NCBI RefSeq assembly: GCF_963665245.1
Contig: NZ_OY762267.1
Location: 1,798,001-1,862,000 of the forward strand
DNA length: 64,000 nucleotides
From: an uncultured Paludibaculum sp.
GTDB lineage: Bacteria > Acidobacteriota > Terriglobia > Bryobacterales > Bryobacteraceae
Reading direction: 5' to 3'
Under the pieces are notes generated by a model. The model made no database searches. It was not told the origin of the DNA and was given only the letters and a program-made list of their open reading frames with translations. The translations under genes were made by a program, and so were the position numbers. This document shows positions 18,531 through 27,352 of this stretch, piece after piece. Position 1 is the stretch's first letter. Each line of letters opens with the position of its first letter.

Positions 18531-18559
18531 ATGGTACACTTGGTACATGCGTTCGTCAA
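18531..18559 (-). promoter_or_regulatory. Candidate promoter and direct-repeat operator of EXLDI gene
   Basis: On the minus strand TTGACG (18559-18554), a 17-base spacer and TACCAT (18536-18531) lie just upstream of the ATG at 18516. A direct repeat TGGTACA appears twice (plus-strand 18532-18538 and 18541-18547), covering the -10 box and the spacer, as expected of an operator. This is pattern matching only. Confidence 0.4.
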
Positions 18560-18703
18560 GCAGGATCTTTGTTCTGCCCCTCAGCTCTGTGATCTGACCA
18601 AGCCTTGGCGGTCACCGAGCGGGACCGATCTATCGAACGGGAGTCACTCTTTCGATCAAGCGACGGAATGCGAGGTAGCTTCACCCAGAGTTGGGCTCGC
18701 CAT

Positions 18704-20035
18704 TCACGCCCCCAGCAACCGCACCATCTCCCCCCGCCCATGATGCCGGGCCCAATCCGCCGCCGTCCCCCGATAATCCAAATCCCGCACCCCTGGGTCC
18801 GCCCCGTGCTCCAACAAAAACCGCACCACAACATCCCCATAGCGCTCCATCGTCGCCATCCGGTGCAGCACCGTCACCCGGCAATCCAACCCCGGCACAA
18901 TCGCATTGATCTCCGCACCCTGCCCCAGCAAAAACTCCGCCGCCTCCAGCCGGTTGTTCACGCAAGCAAAATACAGCGCCTGGCTCAACACGTTCGCCCG
19001 AGTCCGCTCGCACTGGAACGGCGACAGGCCTTTCAGCTTCCGCTCCAACCCATAAGGATCGGCCAGCGCACCCGCCCCCGGCTTCAACGAGCCATCCGCT
19101 TCGAACCAGCCGCGCACGGCATCCATCCGGCCCAACCCGGCCCCAAATCGCAAATCCAGTTGGGCGCCCCGCGCAGCCAGCAACTCGGCCACGGCCTGGA
19201 AGGCAAAGTGCATCGCGTACCCCATCGGCAGCCCATCCCCATCCACGCCATCCACCTGCGCGCCGCCATCCAGCAGCGCCTCCACCACCCGGATCGCGCC
19301 GAAGCTGACCGCCGACGTCAACGGTTGTCCGCCATCCACCTCGACATCCGCGCCCGCCTCAATCAAGGCCCTCGTCAGTTCGTACTCGTTCCCTTGACGG
19401 TTCGTCCCGCGGAAGACCGCCTCCGACACGCAGAACAGCGGAATCGAATCGTTAGGAGGAGGCTGCGGAGCCGCGAACCCAGCCACCCACCGCCGGTTCG
19501 CCGCCGCCGGATCCGAACGCAAGATCTCCTGTAGCTGAGCGAGATCCCCGCTCCGCACCGCGGCAATCGCCGCCCGCACCCCCGGATCCAGATGCAGAAA
19601 GCTGTCGTACTTCTCCCAGTACGCGTACCCCTCCGCATTGGCCACCAGCAGCCGAGCGTCCCGGTGGGACAGTGAGGCCGCCCGCGGATCATAATTCTCG
19701 AAGCGTTCCCGGGCGTGCGCCGGCTGCAGCAGCCGCAGCTTGACCTGCGCGTCCCCAGCCGCAAACTCGGCCTGCAGCCGCAGAACCCGAGCTTCGACGT
19801 CGGTCTGCAATTCGACGTGCTGCTTCAGCTTGGGCCAGCTCGAGAACCCGTACTCCCGGGCGATCACCAGTTGCGCGTCGCTCAGCGTCGCCGCTTCCGA
19901 TCCGCCGGCTTGCCGGTGCTGCTCGCGAAACCGCGTCAGGGCCTCAGGTGCGCCGCCGCGAAACTCCTTCAGCAGGTCCTTGGCTTGGTGCTTCAGTTGA
20001 ATGAGGCTCGGTTGAGCCGGGAGAGATCTTTGCAT
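18704..20035 (-). CDS. Ankyrin-repeat protein
   Basis: 443 residues from an ATG at 20035 with AAAGGA nine bases upstream. The N-terminus (PSLIQLKHQAKDLLKEF, and LVIAREYGFSSWPKLKQHVE) is the motif often seen at the start of bacterial ankyrin proteins. At least four ankyrin-like units follow: LTRALIEAGADVEVDGGQPL, VVEALLDGGAQVDGVDG, AAEFLLGQGAEINAIVPG, and VVRFLLEHGADPGVRDLDYR, ending TAADWARHHGRGEMVRLLGA. Such proteins mediate protein contacts, and the partner is unknown. The longer frame up to 20260 has no ribosome site. Confidence 0.88.
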   Translation of the reverse strand: MQRSLPAQPSLIQLKHQAKDLLKEFRGGAPEALTRFREQHRQAGGSEAATLSDAQLVIAREYGFSSWPKLKQHVELQTDVEARVLRLQAEFAAGDAQVKLRLLQPAHARERFENYDPRAASLSHRDARLLVANAEGYAYWEKYDSFLHLDPGVRAAIAAVRSGDLAQLQEILRSDPAAANRRWVAGFAAPQPPPNDSIPLFCVSEAVFRGTNRQGNEYELTRALIEAGADVEVDGGQPLTSAVSFGAIRVVEALLDGGAQVDGVDGDGLPMGYAMHFAFQAVAELLAARGAQLDLRFGAGLGRMDAVRGWFEADGSLKPGAGALADPYGLERKLKGLSPFQCERTRANVLSQALYFACVNNRLEAAEFLLGQGAEINAIVPGLDCRVTVLHRMATMERYGDVVVRFLLEHGADPGVRDLDYRGTAADWARHHGRGEMVRLLGA

Positions 20036-20259
20036 AAACGAACGTCCTTTCGCTATGCCTGATGTCCGCTTGTGCAGGCCGAAAGAAAGTTCGTATCGGT
20101 CTCGAACGCCAACGAGTGGACTCAGTCCTTCCCGCGGACAGGAGGCGCCTCGAACGCCTTGACCCGAAGATAGCATCCGAGCCGCGCAGCCGCAAATGCA
20201 CCCCGCAACCTGCCGACTGCGACCCCTATGCGCCGCGGCGGTGCGTCTTCGCCCGCACA

Positions 20260-20550
20260 ATGTCCACCAGCCCGCACCCGGTCGTCCACCGGCACGCCTC
20301 AGATCCGCTGGACCGGATCCGCGGCCTCAAAGCGGAAGACGGCAAGGACAACTGGCTCTACGCTGGAAGCAAACTCGCCTCGGCCCTCGCGGGAGAAATC
20401 GACGAGCTGATCCGGAAGATCAACCCCGCGATCCTGGGCTCCGGCATGCCCCCTTTCGACGGACGCCCCGCTGCCCTGTCCGCTCAACTGCTGGAGCACA
20501 AGGTGTACCCCAACGGCCTCGTCCTGACCCGCTACCGCGCAAGTCGCTAG
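20260..20550 (+). pseudogene. Truncated DHFR / RibD C-terminal-domain protein remnant
   Basis: The frame encodes LKAEDGKDNWLYAGSKLASA, EIDELIRKINPAILGSGMPP and VYPNGLVLTRYR. This is the C-terminal half of the dihydrofolate reductase-like RibD_C family (usual form: GKDIWLxGGxxLxxxLLxxGLIDEL...PVxLGxGxxLF). About 100 N-terminal residues that should carry the nucleotide-binding strands are missing, and the expected gap between SALAG and EIDEL is shortened. The fragment abuts the first unit of the 259-bp tandem repeat, which begins 12 bases after its stop. I read it as a gene broken by a rearrangement. A short functional protein is possible but unlikely. Confidence 0.65.
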
Positions 20551-20562
20551 CCTCCGCACTCT

Positions 20563-21855
20563 GAAATCCACACTGGAAAGCACAGGTAGGGCGGACGCCT
20601 CGTCCGCAGCCGGCCCCCGGGCCGGCTTTCTGTCCGACCACAGGTGCGCAGGTTACGGAGTCAGCCCGAGCCCTGCGGAAACACTTCGTCGCTTTACTTC
20701 CTTGTCAAACTTCCAGACCGAGAAGCTCCGTGAAGCCGTAAAACCCCCAGACACCAGCGGAAACGGCCCATGAATAAACTCTCATCACACTCGGATGAGA
20801 AAAATATTCCCCATCAATTTGAAATCCACACTGGAAAGCACAGGTAGGGCGGACGCCTCGTCCGCAGCCGGCCCCCGGGCCGGCTTTCTGTCCGATCACA
20901 GGTGCGCAGGTTACGGAGTCAGCCCGAGCCCGGCTGAAACACTTCGTCTCTCTACCTCCTTGTCAAACGCCCAGACCGGGAAGCTCCGTGAAGCCGTAAA
21001 ACCCTCGGACACCAGCGGAAACGGCCCATGAATAAACCCTCATCACGCTCGGATGAGAAAAATACTCCCCAATCAATTTGAAATCCACACTGGAAAGCAC
21101 AGGTACGGCGGACGCCTCGTCCGCAGCCGGCCCCCGGGCCGGCTTTCTGTCCGATCACAGGTGCGCTGGCTACGGAGTCAGCCCGAGCCCCGCTGAAACA
21201 CTTCGTCTCTCTACCTCCTTGTCAAACGCCCAGACCGGGAAGCTCCGTGAAGCCGTAGAACCCTCGGACACCAGCGGAAACGGCCCATGAATAAACCCTC
21301 ATCACGCTCGGATGAGAAAAATACTCCCCAATCAATTTGAAATCCACACTGGAAAGCACAGGTAGGGCGGACGCCTCGTCCGCAGCCGGCCCCCGGGCCG
21401 GCTTTCTGTCCGATCACAGGTGCGCAGGTTACGGAGTCAGCCCGAGCCCCGCGGAAACACTTCGTCTCTCTACTTCCTTGTCAAACTCCTAGGCCGAAAA
21501 GCTCCGTGAAGCCGTAGAACCCCCGGACACCAGCGAAAATGGACCATGAATAAACCTTCATCACACTCGGATGAGAAAAATATTCACCAATCAATTTGAA
21601 ATCCACACTGGAAAGTACAGGTAGGGCGGACGCCTCGTCCGCAGCCGGCCCCCGGGCCGGCTTTCTGTCCGACCCAGGTGCGCAGGTTACGGAGTCAGCC
21701 CGAGCCCTGCTGAAACACTTCGTCTCTCTACTTCCTTGTCAAACGCCCAGACCGGGAAGCTCCGTGAAGCCGTAGAACCCCCGGACACCAGCGAAAATGG
21801 ACCATGAATAAACCTTCATCACACTCGGATGAGAAAAATATTCACCAATCAATTC
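20563..21855. repeat. 259-bp tandem repeat, five copies
   Basis: Units start at 20563, 20821, 21080, 21339 and 21598 (spacing 258, 259, 259, 259) with only scattered substitutions. Each holds three hairpins: GCGGACG-CCT-CGTCCGC; AGCCGGCCC-CC-GGGCCGGCT (9-bp stem followed by TTTCTG); and CTCATC-N7-GATGAG near the unit end. Short ORFs of about 70 codons recur in each unit on both strands, as expected of repeats lacking stops, and none has a convincing ribosome site at every copy. The array separates the DHFR remnant from the 120-bp-repeat gene. Confidence 0.95.
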
Positions 21856-21926
21856 AATGACTTAGCACACCTGACTACCCCGGGTCCTTGGTGAGCCCTC
21901 TCTACCCTGGATGCAAAGGAATTCTC

Positions 21927-23972
21927 ATGACTACGCTATTGAAGAGTTTGGAAAACACACCGGGAACACGAAGAAGCCGTGGCCCGGCACCGGAACAGAA
22001 GAACCCGCGGGCCGCGAGCCCCGCCATGGCTGGCCCCGTACCGGAAGCCCCCACGCCGTCCTGTGTCCGCGACCGCCAGGCGCTGGCCAGGCATCTGGAC
22101 TTCCTCCGGCGAGAGATCCGCATTTGCGAGCGTAAGGAATCTGCCGCATTCGCCAAACAACGGCAACTCGATTGGCGGGAGTTAGGAAACAGCACCCCAC
22201 CCTGGAGCATCGATCAACTGAACCGCCGGGCCTGGATCCGCTTCCCGCGGGAAGAGCGGCTGCGAATCACCCGGCTTCGCAGGCGTCGCAATCACCTGTT
22301 GCGTGTCAGCGAGCAACTCCTAGCGCGCCTGTCTGGCGACTCAACCGCTGCCACTGAGATCGGCGCCCACCAATCCGTCAACCCGCCCCAACAGCCCAAT
22401 CCGCCCCTCCAGCATTCCCCTGGGCGCAGCCCAGGGCCCGCCGCAACACCAACGACGCCGGCCAGTTTACTCCCAACGAGCGAACAAACCCATTTCCCCA
22501 ACCCGCCCCAACAACCCAATCGGCTCCTCCAGCATTACCCTGGGCGCAGCCCAGGGCCCGCCGCAACACCAACGACACCCGCCAATTCACTCCCAACGAG
22601 CGATCAAACCCATTCCACGAACGCTCCCCATCAATGCAAACCGCCCCTCCAGCATTCCCCTGGGCGCAGCCCAGGGCCCATTCCAACACCAACGACACCC
22701 GCCAATTCACTCCCAACGAGCGAACAAACCCATTCCACCAACGCACCCCATCAACGCAATCGGCTCCCCCAGCATTCCCCTGGGCGCAGCCCAGGGCCCG
22801 CCGCAACCCCAACGACACCCGCCAATTCACTCCCAACGAGCGATCAAACCCATTCCGTCAACCCGCCCCAACAGCCCAATCCGCTCCTCCAGCATTCCCC
22901 TGGGCGCAGCCCAGGGCCCGCCGCAACACCAACGACACCCGCCAATTCACTCCCAACGAGCGATCAAACCCATCCCACCAACGCACCCCATCAACGCAAT
23001 CCGCTCCCCCAGCATTCCCCTGGGCCCAGCCCAGGGCCCGCCGCAACGCCAACAACGCCGGCCAATTCACTCCCAACGAGCGAACAAACCCATTCCGTCA
23101 ACCCGCCCCAACAGCCCAATCCGCTCCCCCAGCATTCCCCTGGGCGCAGCCCAGGGCCCGCCGCAACGACCCAAACACCCGCCAATTCACTCCCAACGAG
23201 CGAGCAAACCCATTCCACCAACGCTCCCCATCAACGCAATCCGCCCCTCCAGCATTCCCCTGGGCGCAGCCCAGGGCCCGCCGCAACACCAACGACGCCG
23301 GCCAATTCACTCCCAGCGAGCGAACAAACCCATTCCACCAACGCCGCCCATCAACGCAATCCGCCCCCCCCAGCATTACCCTGGGCGCAGCCCAGGGCCC
23401 GCCGCAACACCAACGACACCCGCCAATTTACTCCCAACGAGCGAGCAAACCCATTCCACCAACGCTCCCCATCAACGCAATCCACTCCTCCAGCATTACC
23501 CTGGGCGCAGCCCAGGGCCCGCCGCAACACCAACGACACCCGCCAATTTACTCCCAACGAGCGAGCAAACCCATTCCACCAACGCTCCCCATCAACGCAA
23601 TCCACTCCTCCAGCATTACCCTGGGCGCAGCCCAGGGCCCGCCGCAACACCAACGACACCCGCCAATTCACTCCCAACGAGCGAACAAACCCATTCCACC
23701 AACCCACCCCAACAACCCAATCGGCTCCCCCAGCATTCCCCTGGGCGCAGCCCAGGGCCCGCCGCAACACCAACGACGCCGGCCAATTCACTCCCAACGA
23801 GCGAACAAACCCATTCCGTCAACCCGCCCCAACAGCCCAATCCGCCCCTCCAGCATTCCCCTGGGCATTGCCCAGGGGAATGCTGGGGGTGGGTGGCGTT
23901 GGAGTTGCAGCGTTGGACGGCGGAGCGAGGGAACTGGGAGACGTGGTTTCTGCTCGCCGCCTGCCGCACTGA
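21927..23972 (+). CDS. Hypothetical protein: charged N-domain plus 40-residue Pro-rich repeats from array 2
   Basis: 681 residues from an ATG with AAAGGA six bases upstream. Residues 1 to about 150 look like a real protein: Arg/Glu-rich, helical (ALARHLDFLRREIRICERKE, and EERLRITRLRRRRNHLL), with no known domain. The frame then enters the 120-bp DNA array, and because 120 is divisible by three it yields 40-residue repeats such as HSPGRSPGPAATPTTPANSL. A one-base insertion near 23365 switches the register to PWAQPRARRNTNDTRQFTPN without a stop. It ends at 23972. Whether the repeat part is translated is unknown; the reverse strand is also largely open. The gene may have been invaded at its 3' end by the repeat. 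Confidence 0.45.
   Translation: MTTLLKSLENTPGTRRSRGPAPEQKNPRAASPAMAGPVPEAPTPSCVRDRQALARHLDFLRREIRICERKESAAFAKQRQLDWRELGNSTPPWSIDQLNRRAWIRFPREERLRITRLRRRRNHLLRVSEQLLARLSGDSTAATEIGAHQSVNPPQQPNPPLQHSPGRSPGPAATPTTPASLLPTSEQTHFPNPPQQPNRLLQHYPGRSPGPAATPTTPANSLPTSDQTHSTNAPHQCKPPLQHSPGRSPGPIPTPTTPANSLPTSEQTHSTNAPHQRNRLPQHSPGRSPGPAATPTTPANSLPTSDQTHSVNPPQQPNPLLQHSPGRSPGPAATPTTPANSLPTSDQTHPTNAPHQRNPLPQHSPGPSPGPAATPTTPANSLPTSEQTHSVNPPQQPNPLPQHSPGRSPGPAATTQTPANSLPTSEQTHSTNAPHQRNPPLQHSPGRSPGPAATPTTPANSLPASEQTHSTNAAHQRNPPPPALPWAQPRARRNTNDTRQFTPNERANPFHQRSPSTQSTPPALPWAQPRARRNTNDTRQFTPNERANPFHQRSPSTQSTPPALPWAQPRARRNTNDTRQFTPNERTNPFHQPTPTTQSAPPAFPWAQPRARRNTNDAGQFTPNERTNPFRQPAPTAQSAPPAFPWALPRGMLGVGGVGVAALDGGARELGDVVSARRLPH
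22378..23886. repeat. GC-rich palindromic repeat array 2 (13 units of 120 bp)
   Basis: Thirteen cores CTGGGC-GCA-GCCCAG (last one with ATT, one with CCA) begin at 22420 and recur every 120 bases to 23260, then at 23381 (a 121-base step caused by one extra C), 23501, 23621, 23741 and 23861. Units are about 90 percent alike by eye. Between cores each carries a stretch with CCAACGAGCGAACAAACCCA. The two inverted units of array 1 match this consensus, so both arrays belong to one family. Regular spacing with a conserved interior rules out a CRISPR array. Confidence 0.95.
23850..23886. repeat. Perfect 17-bp-stem hairpin at array 2 end
   Basis: CCAGCATTCCCCTGGGC, loop ATT, then its exact reverse complement. 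Elsewhere in the array only the inner core is palindromic. The full palindrome forms where a forward unit meets an inverted unit, and the sequence after it (TGGGGGTGGGTGGCGTTGG) is the reverse of the lead-in sequence of array 1 units. Confidence 0.85.
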
Positions 23973-24057
23973 TGACCACACGAGGAATTCGCGCTATGCG
24001 CCAGAGAATCAAGGTCTCCGACAGGGTAGGGTCGAGACTCACTTCTCCGGCTGCGAA

Positions 24058-25263
24058 CTACGCCAGGAGTTCCTGGGCTCGGCCGACACGCTCCTGGATT
24101 CGGACTCCGTTGGGGCAGTCCACGGAACACGTGGTGCAGTTCGTGCAACGGATGGAACGGGCTTGTTCGGGCAGTTCCAGATAGCGCTCGCGGGCCATGG
24201 CGAACTGCCCGTAGCCTTCCGCATAGGTGAGGATACGGAGGACGTCCGGGACCGGCACTCCATTCGCGCAGACGCCGTTGCACGCGCCGCACATGCGGCA
24301 GTAGATGGGGCTGATGCGGGCAAGGTGCTCGGCTAGCAACGCCTCGTCCTTGGGGGTGTAGGGCTCGGCCATGGCCCGGAGGTCTTCCTGGAACTGGTCG
24401 TGGTCCGTCATGCAGACGATGGCCGTGTCGACGGACTGGTTGCGCAGCGCCCACTTGATGGCCGCGAGCGGGACGCCGGGCTGGCCGAGGCGTTGGGAGA
24501 GGGCCTGGGGATTGGCGCCGTAGAGACGGTCGCCGCGCTGGACGCGGGTGGTGCCGCCGGCGAGCGTCTTCATGACGACGATGCCCATGCCGGATTGGCG
24601 GGCCTCGCGAATGGCGGAGGTCATGTCTGTCTTCGCGGCGTTGGTGTCTGTGTTGGCGCCGGCCGCGACGGAGCGCATGGCGAAGTTGTAGGTGGTGAGG
24701 ACGACGTCGGTCTGGCCGAGCTTGGCCAGGTAGGGCAGCATGCGGTCCATGTTGAAGTGCGTGCTGACGCCGGCGAAGCGGATCTTGCCGGCCTTTTTGG
24801 CGGCGCGCTGCGCTTCGAGGAGCTCCTCGGTCACCTCGGCCGGGTCGTTCTTCATGTGGAGGTACCAGATGTCGAGGTAGTCGGTGCCCAATTCGCGGAG
24901 GCTGGTGTCGAGGTCCGCCAAGGCGGTCTGGGCTGTCTTGCCGCCGCTTTTGCTGGAGATGACGACCTTGGCCCGCCGGCTCTTGAGGGCGGCGCCGACC
25001 ATGCGCTCGTTGTTGCCGTTCTGGTAGCTGCGGGCCGTATCGAAGTGGACGATGCCGGTGTCGGCGGCGCGCTCGATGACGCTGGCGTCGGTGGTGGTCA
25101 TGCAGCCGAAGGAGAGGGCGGTGACCTTGAGGCCGGTTCTACCGAGGGTGCGGTAAGTGAGTTTGGGTTCGGCGGCGGGCAGCTGAGACGGGGCGGCCAG
25201 GGCGGTGACGGGCAGGGCGAGCGGAGCGGCGAGGAAGCCTCGGCGGGAAGAGGAGTGTTTCAT
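24058..25263 (-). CDS. Tat-exported aldo/keto reductase with C-terminal 4Fe-4S motifs
   Basis: 401 residues. The N-terminus SSRRGFLAAPLALPVTALAA is a twin-arginine-type signal. The barrel starts TYRTLGRTGLKVTALSFGC and keeps the catalytic set: Asp and Tyr in FDTARSYQNGNNERMVG, Lys in ISSKSGG and His in WYLHMKND. The C-terminus carries cysteines in CRMCGACNGVCANGV and CTNCTTCSVDCPNGV, the layout of a bacterial ferredoxin-type two-cluster tail. Such AKR-ferredoxin fusions are common in anaerobes and acidobacteria; substrate and redox partner are unknown. It lies alone, downstream of repeat array 2. Confidence 0.9.
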   Translation of the reverse strand: MKHSSSRRGFLAAPLALPVTALAAPSQLPAAEPKLTYRTLGRTGLKVTALSFGCMTTTDASVIERAADTGIVHFDTARSYQNGNNERMVGAALKSRRAKVVISSKSGGKTAQTALADLDTSLRELGTDYLDIWYLHMKNDPAEVTEELLEAQRAAKKAGKIRFAGVSTHFNMDRMLPYLAKLGQTDVVLTTYNFAMRSVAAGANTDTNAAKTDMTSAIREARQSGMGIVVMKTLAGGTTRVQRGDRLYGANPQALSQRLGQPGVPLAAIKWALRNQSVDTAIVCMTDHDQFQEDLRAMAEPYTPKDEALLAEHLARISPIYCRMCGACNGVCANGVPVPDVLRILTYAEGYGQFAMARERYLELPEQARSIRCTNCTTCSVDCPNGVRIQERVGRAQELLA

Positions 25264-25325
25264 CTGAAATTCCTTTTAGGGGGAGTATATCGTCTTTGGG
25301 GCGGTGGGCCGTGCGAATTGACCTG

Positions 25326-26132
25326 TCAGCTAGAGCGGCCGACCGGTTTCGACGTGATCCAAACCCTGGTCAGATGGGAAGCGGGCACGCAAACGAGCAT
25401 GGTGATTAGGAGCAGCGCTGCGTACGCCTGGTTTTCGTGATCCGCGAGGCTCGTGCTTGCACCAAGCGGGATCAGGAAAATCGCCAGCAGGTAGCAGAGG
25501 AGCATGGCGGAAGTGGAGCGCGAGGCCACGTGCAGCTCCGCGGGCAAGCTGCCAAGAATCACGCCCGCAGTCGCCACGACGAAGCTGGCGGGCTCCCACA
25601 ACAGTCCGGACATGAACGAGTCCGCACTGGGAGCCAGTTCGAAGTGATTGTTGAATAGGTTGAGCCAGGTCCTACCTGTGCACACCGCCAGCAGGCAGAG
25701 CCCCCCCAGCAGGTACCCACTCCTCGGCCTCTGCCGGTTGCGGCGGAGAGTCCCCACGATCAGGGCAGCGACGGGCAGCAGGATCATGCCGGGAAAGAGA
25801 AGATCTACCAATCCGATGAGGAGGGTCCACTGGGCATCGCGACCTAACTTCGCGATGGACTCCTGCAGCCAGGGCGCGCTAATCATGGTCAGAATCGTCC
25901 CGGCTCCGTACAGCCACGGCGCGAGCGTCCTCAGCTTCATAGGACCGGCCAGATTGCTTTGGAGTGAGGCGAAAGGGAAAGCCAGGGCCGCCAGGCAGAG
26001 CGTCACGATGGCGTCTGAAACATTCGTCCCCAGGGGAAGGTAGAGGTACTGAAGTGGGACAATCGCGAGCAGGAGCAGGCCGAAACCGTAATAGATGCGC
26101 GCCGCTCTATTCCTGAAAACCGAGTGAGGCAT
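25326..26132 (-). CDS. Multi-helix membrane protein, unknown function
   Basis: 268 residues from an ATG at 26132. At least six hydrophobic helices are visible: YYGFGLLLLAIVPLQYLYL, SDAIVTLCLAALAFPFA, LLIGLVDLLFPGMILLPVAA, LLGGLCLLAVCTG, ASFVVATAGVILGSL and SAMLLCYLLAIFLIPLGA, with a last one near LLLITMLVCVPA. No transporter or enzyme motif is recognised. It is divergent from the beta-propeller gene, with about 145 bases between starts, and its 3' end faces the reductase start on the same strand. Confidence 0.7.
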   Translation of the reverse strand: MPHSVFRNRAARIYYGFGLLLLAIVPLQYLYLPLGTNVSDAIVTLCLAALAFPFASLQSNLAGPMKLRTLAPWLYGAGTILTMISAPWLQESIAKLGRDAQWTLLIGLVDLLFPGMILLPVAALIVGTLRRNRQRPRSGYLLGGLCLLAVCTGRTWLNLFNNHFELAPSADSFMSGLLWEPASFVVATAGVILGSLPAELHVASRSTSAMLLCYLLAIFLIPLGASTSLADHENQAYAALLLITMLVCVPASHLTRVWITSKPVGRSS

Positions 26133-26278
26133 GATCCCTGGCTGCCGGTCACCGGAGGAATACCGCCTTCCGTGGGCCACCATGATTATAGTGGGACGGC
26201 GGAGATCCAGGAGAGGCGCGGATTCGAAGGGGCCCGCCCTGCCGGTATTCTGGACACACGGGGGCTGGAGCCGGATTG

Positions 26279-27316
26279 ATGACCAGATACGACATTCTTC
26301 GCCTGGGGTTGCTGGCGGCGCCTTTCGGTTCTACCGCTTTGCTGTCGGGGACTGCGGTGCGCAAGATGGTGCTGGTAGTGCAGGAGGGCCTGGGGCAAGT
26401 GGTCCTGTTTCCGCCGGACCATCCGGAGCGCAAGAAGGCCGTGCGCGTCGGCGAGAAGCCGCATGAGATCGAGGTGACTCCGGATGGAAAGACAGCCTTT
26501 GTCTCGAACTTCGGCCTGCTGGAGGTCAACCACCAGATTGGGACTCCGGGCACCACAATTTCCGTATTGGACGTGCGGGCGGTTCTCGAGCGCGCCCGGT
26601 TTCAGTTGCCGGCGGGTTGCACCGCTCCACATGGGCTGAAGCTGCGTCCGCCGAAGCACCGGGAACTGTTCACGAACACGGAAGTGGGCCGCGAGGCGAT
26701 GGTGGTCTTTGATGCGGTGTCGGGTATGGTACTGCGCACATTTGACCTGCCGCCCGGCGTCCACAACTTCATCTTCCAGGCGGACGGACGGTCGCTATTT
26801 GCCTTCACAACGACCGGCCGTGTGCTGAAGGTGGACCCGAAAGGCGGCGCCATCCTGGCCCAGGCCGAGATCGCAGCGCCAAGAGGGTTGGGCTGGACCG
26901 CGGATCGCCGGCGGCTGATTGTGGGCGGCCGGAATGAACTCGTGCTGCTGAATCCGGCCGATCTCTCGGTCGAAGCGCGATTTGGCCATCTTGGCGTGGG
27001 TCAGATCTTCTATCCGTCGGTGAGTGCGGACGGCCGCTGGATTCTGGCGCCGGCGGTGCTGGATGGGATCCTGCTGGTGATCGACGCAAAGACCGGCCAG
27101 GTGGCGCAGCGGGTCAAGACCGGCAGCCCGCTGCTGGTTGTGCCCGATGGGAAACATGCGTGGGTCTCGAATGTTCTCGTGCCTCCGCAGATGATGCCGG
27201 CGGGGGCGGAGGCGCGCAACGGGGGTGTCGCGCTGTTGGACCTGGAGACGTTTGCGGTTGTTTCTATTGGCGCGGTTCCGGATGCGAATGGGATTGCAGT
27301 GGCGGCACCGAGGTAG
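26279..27316 (+). CDS. Exported YVTN/YncE-like beta-propeller protein
   Basis: 345 residues; the ATG at 26279 is preferred over the TTG one codon earlier. An N-terminal hydrophobic stretch (LRLGLLAAPFGSTALLSG) looks like a signal. Propeller blades follow, e.g. KPHEIEVTPDGKTAFVSNFG, GVHNFIFQADGRSLFAFT, GLGWTADRRRLIVGGRNEL, YPSVSADGRWILAPAV and LVVPDGKHAWVSNVL, the repeat style of YncE-like seven-bladed propellers. These are extracytoplasmic binding or scaffold proteins, and no catalytic site is visible. Ligand unknown. Confidence 0.82.
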   Translation: MTRYDILRLGLLAAPFGSTALLSGTAVRKMVLVVQEGLGQVVLFPPDHPERKKAVRVGEKPHEIEVTPDGKTAFVSNFGLLEVNHQIGTPGTTISVLDVRAVLERARFQLPAGCTAPHGLKLRPPKHRELFTNTEVGREAMVVFDAVSGMVLRTFDLPPGVHNFIFQADGRSLFAFTTTGRVLKVDPKGGAILAQAEIAAPRGLGWTADRRRLIVGGRNELVLLNPADLSVEARFGHLGVGQIFYPSVSADGRWILAPAVLDGILLVIDAKTGQVAQRVKTGSPLLVVPDGKHAWVSNVLVPPQMMPAGAEARNGGVALLDLETFAVVSIGAVPDANGIAVAAPR

Positions 27317-27352
27317 GGCGAACTGGCCGGCCCGTTGCCGTGGCGCAGGCGC

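Noticed and set aside
20036..20260. N-terminal extension of the ankyrin protein
   Set aside because: Arg/Cys-rich, no ribosome site, whereas the ATG at 20035 has AAAGGA at a good distance.
20563..21855. Recurrent ORFs of about 70 codons in each 259-bp unit
   Set aside because: Both strands give similar ORFs, starts lack ribosome sites, and the sequence is dominated by hairpins.
22378..23886. CRISPR array
   Set aside because: Interiors between the palindromes are conserved from unit to unit, the period is 120 bases, and there are no cas genes.
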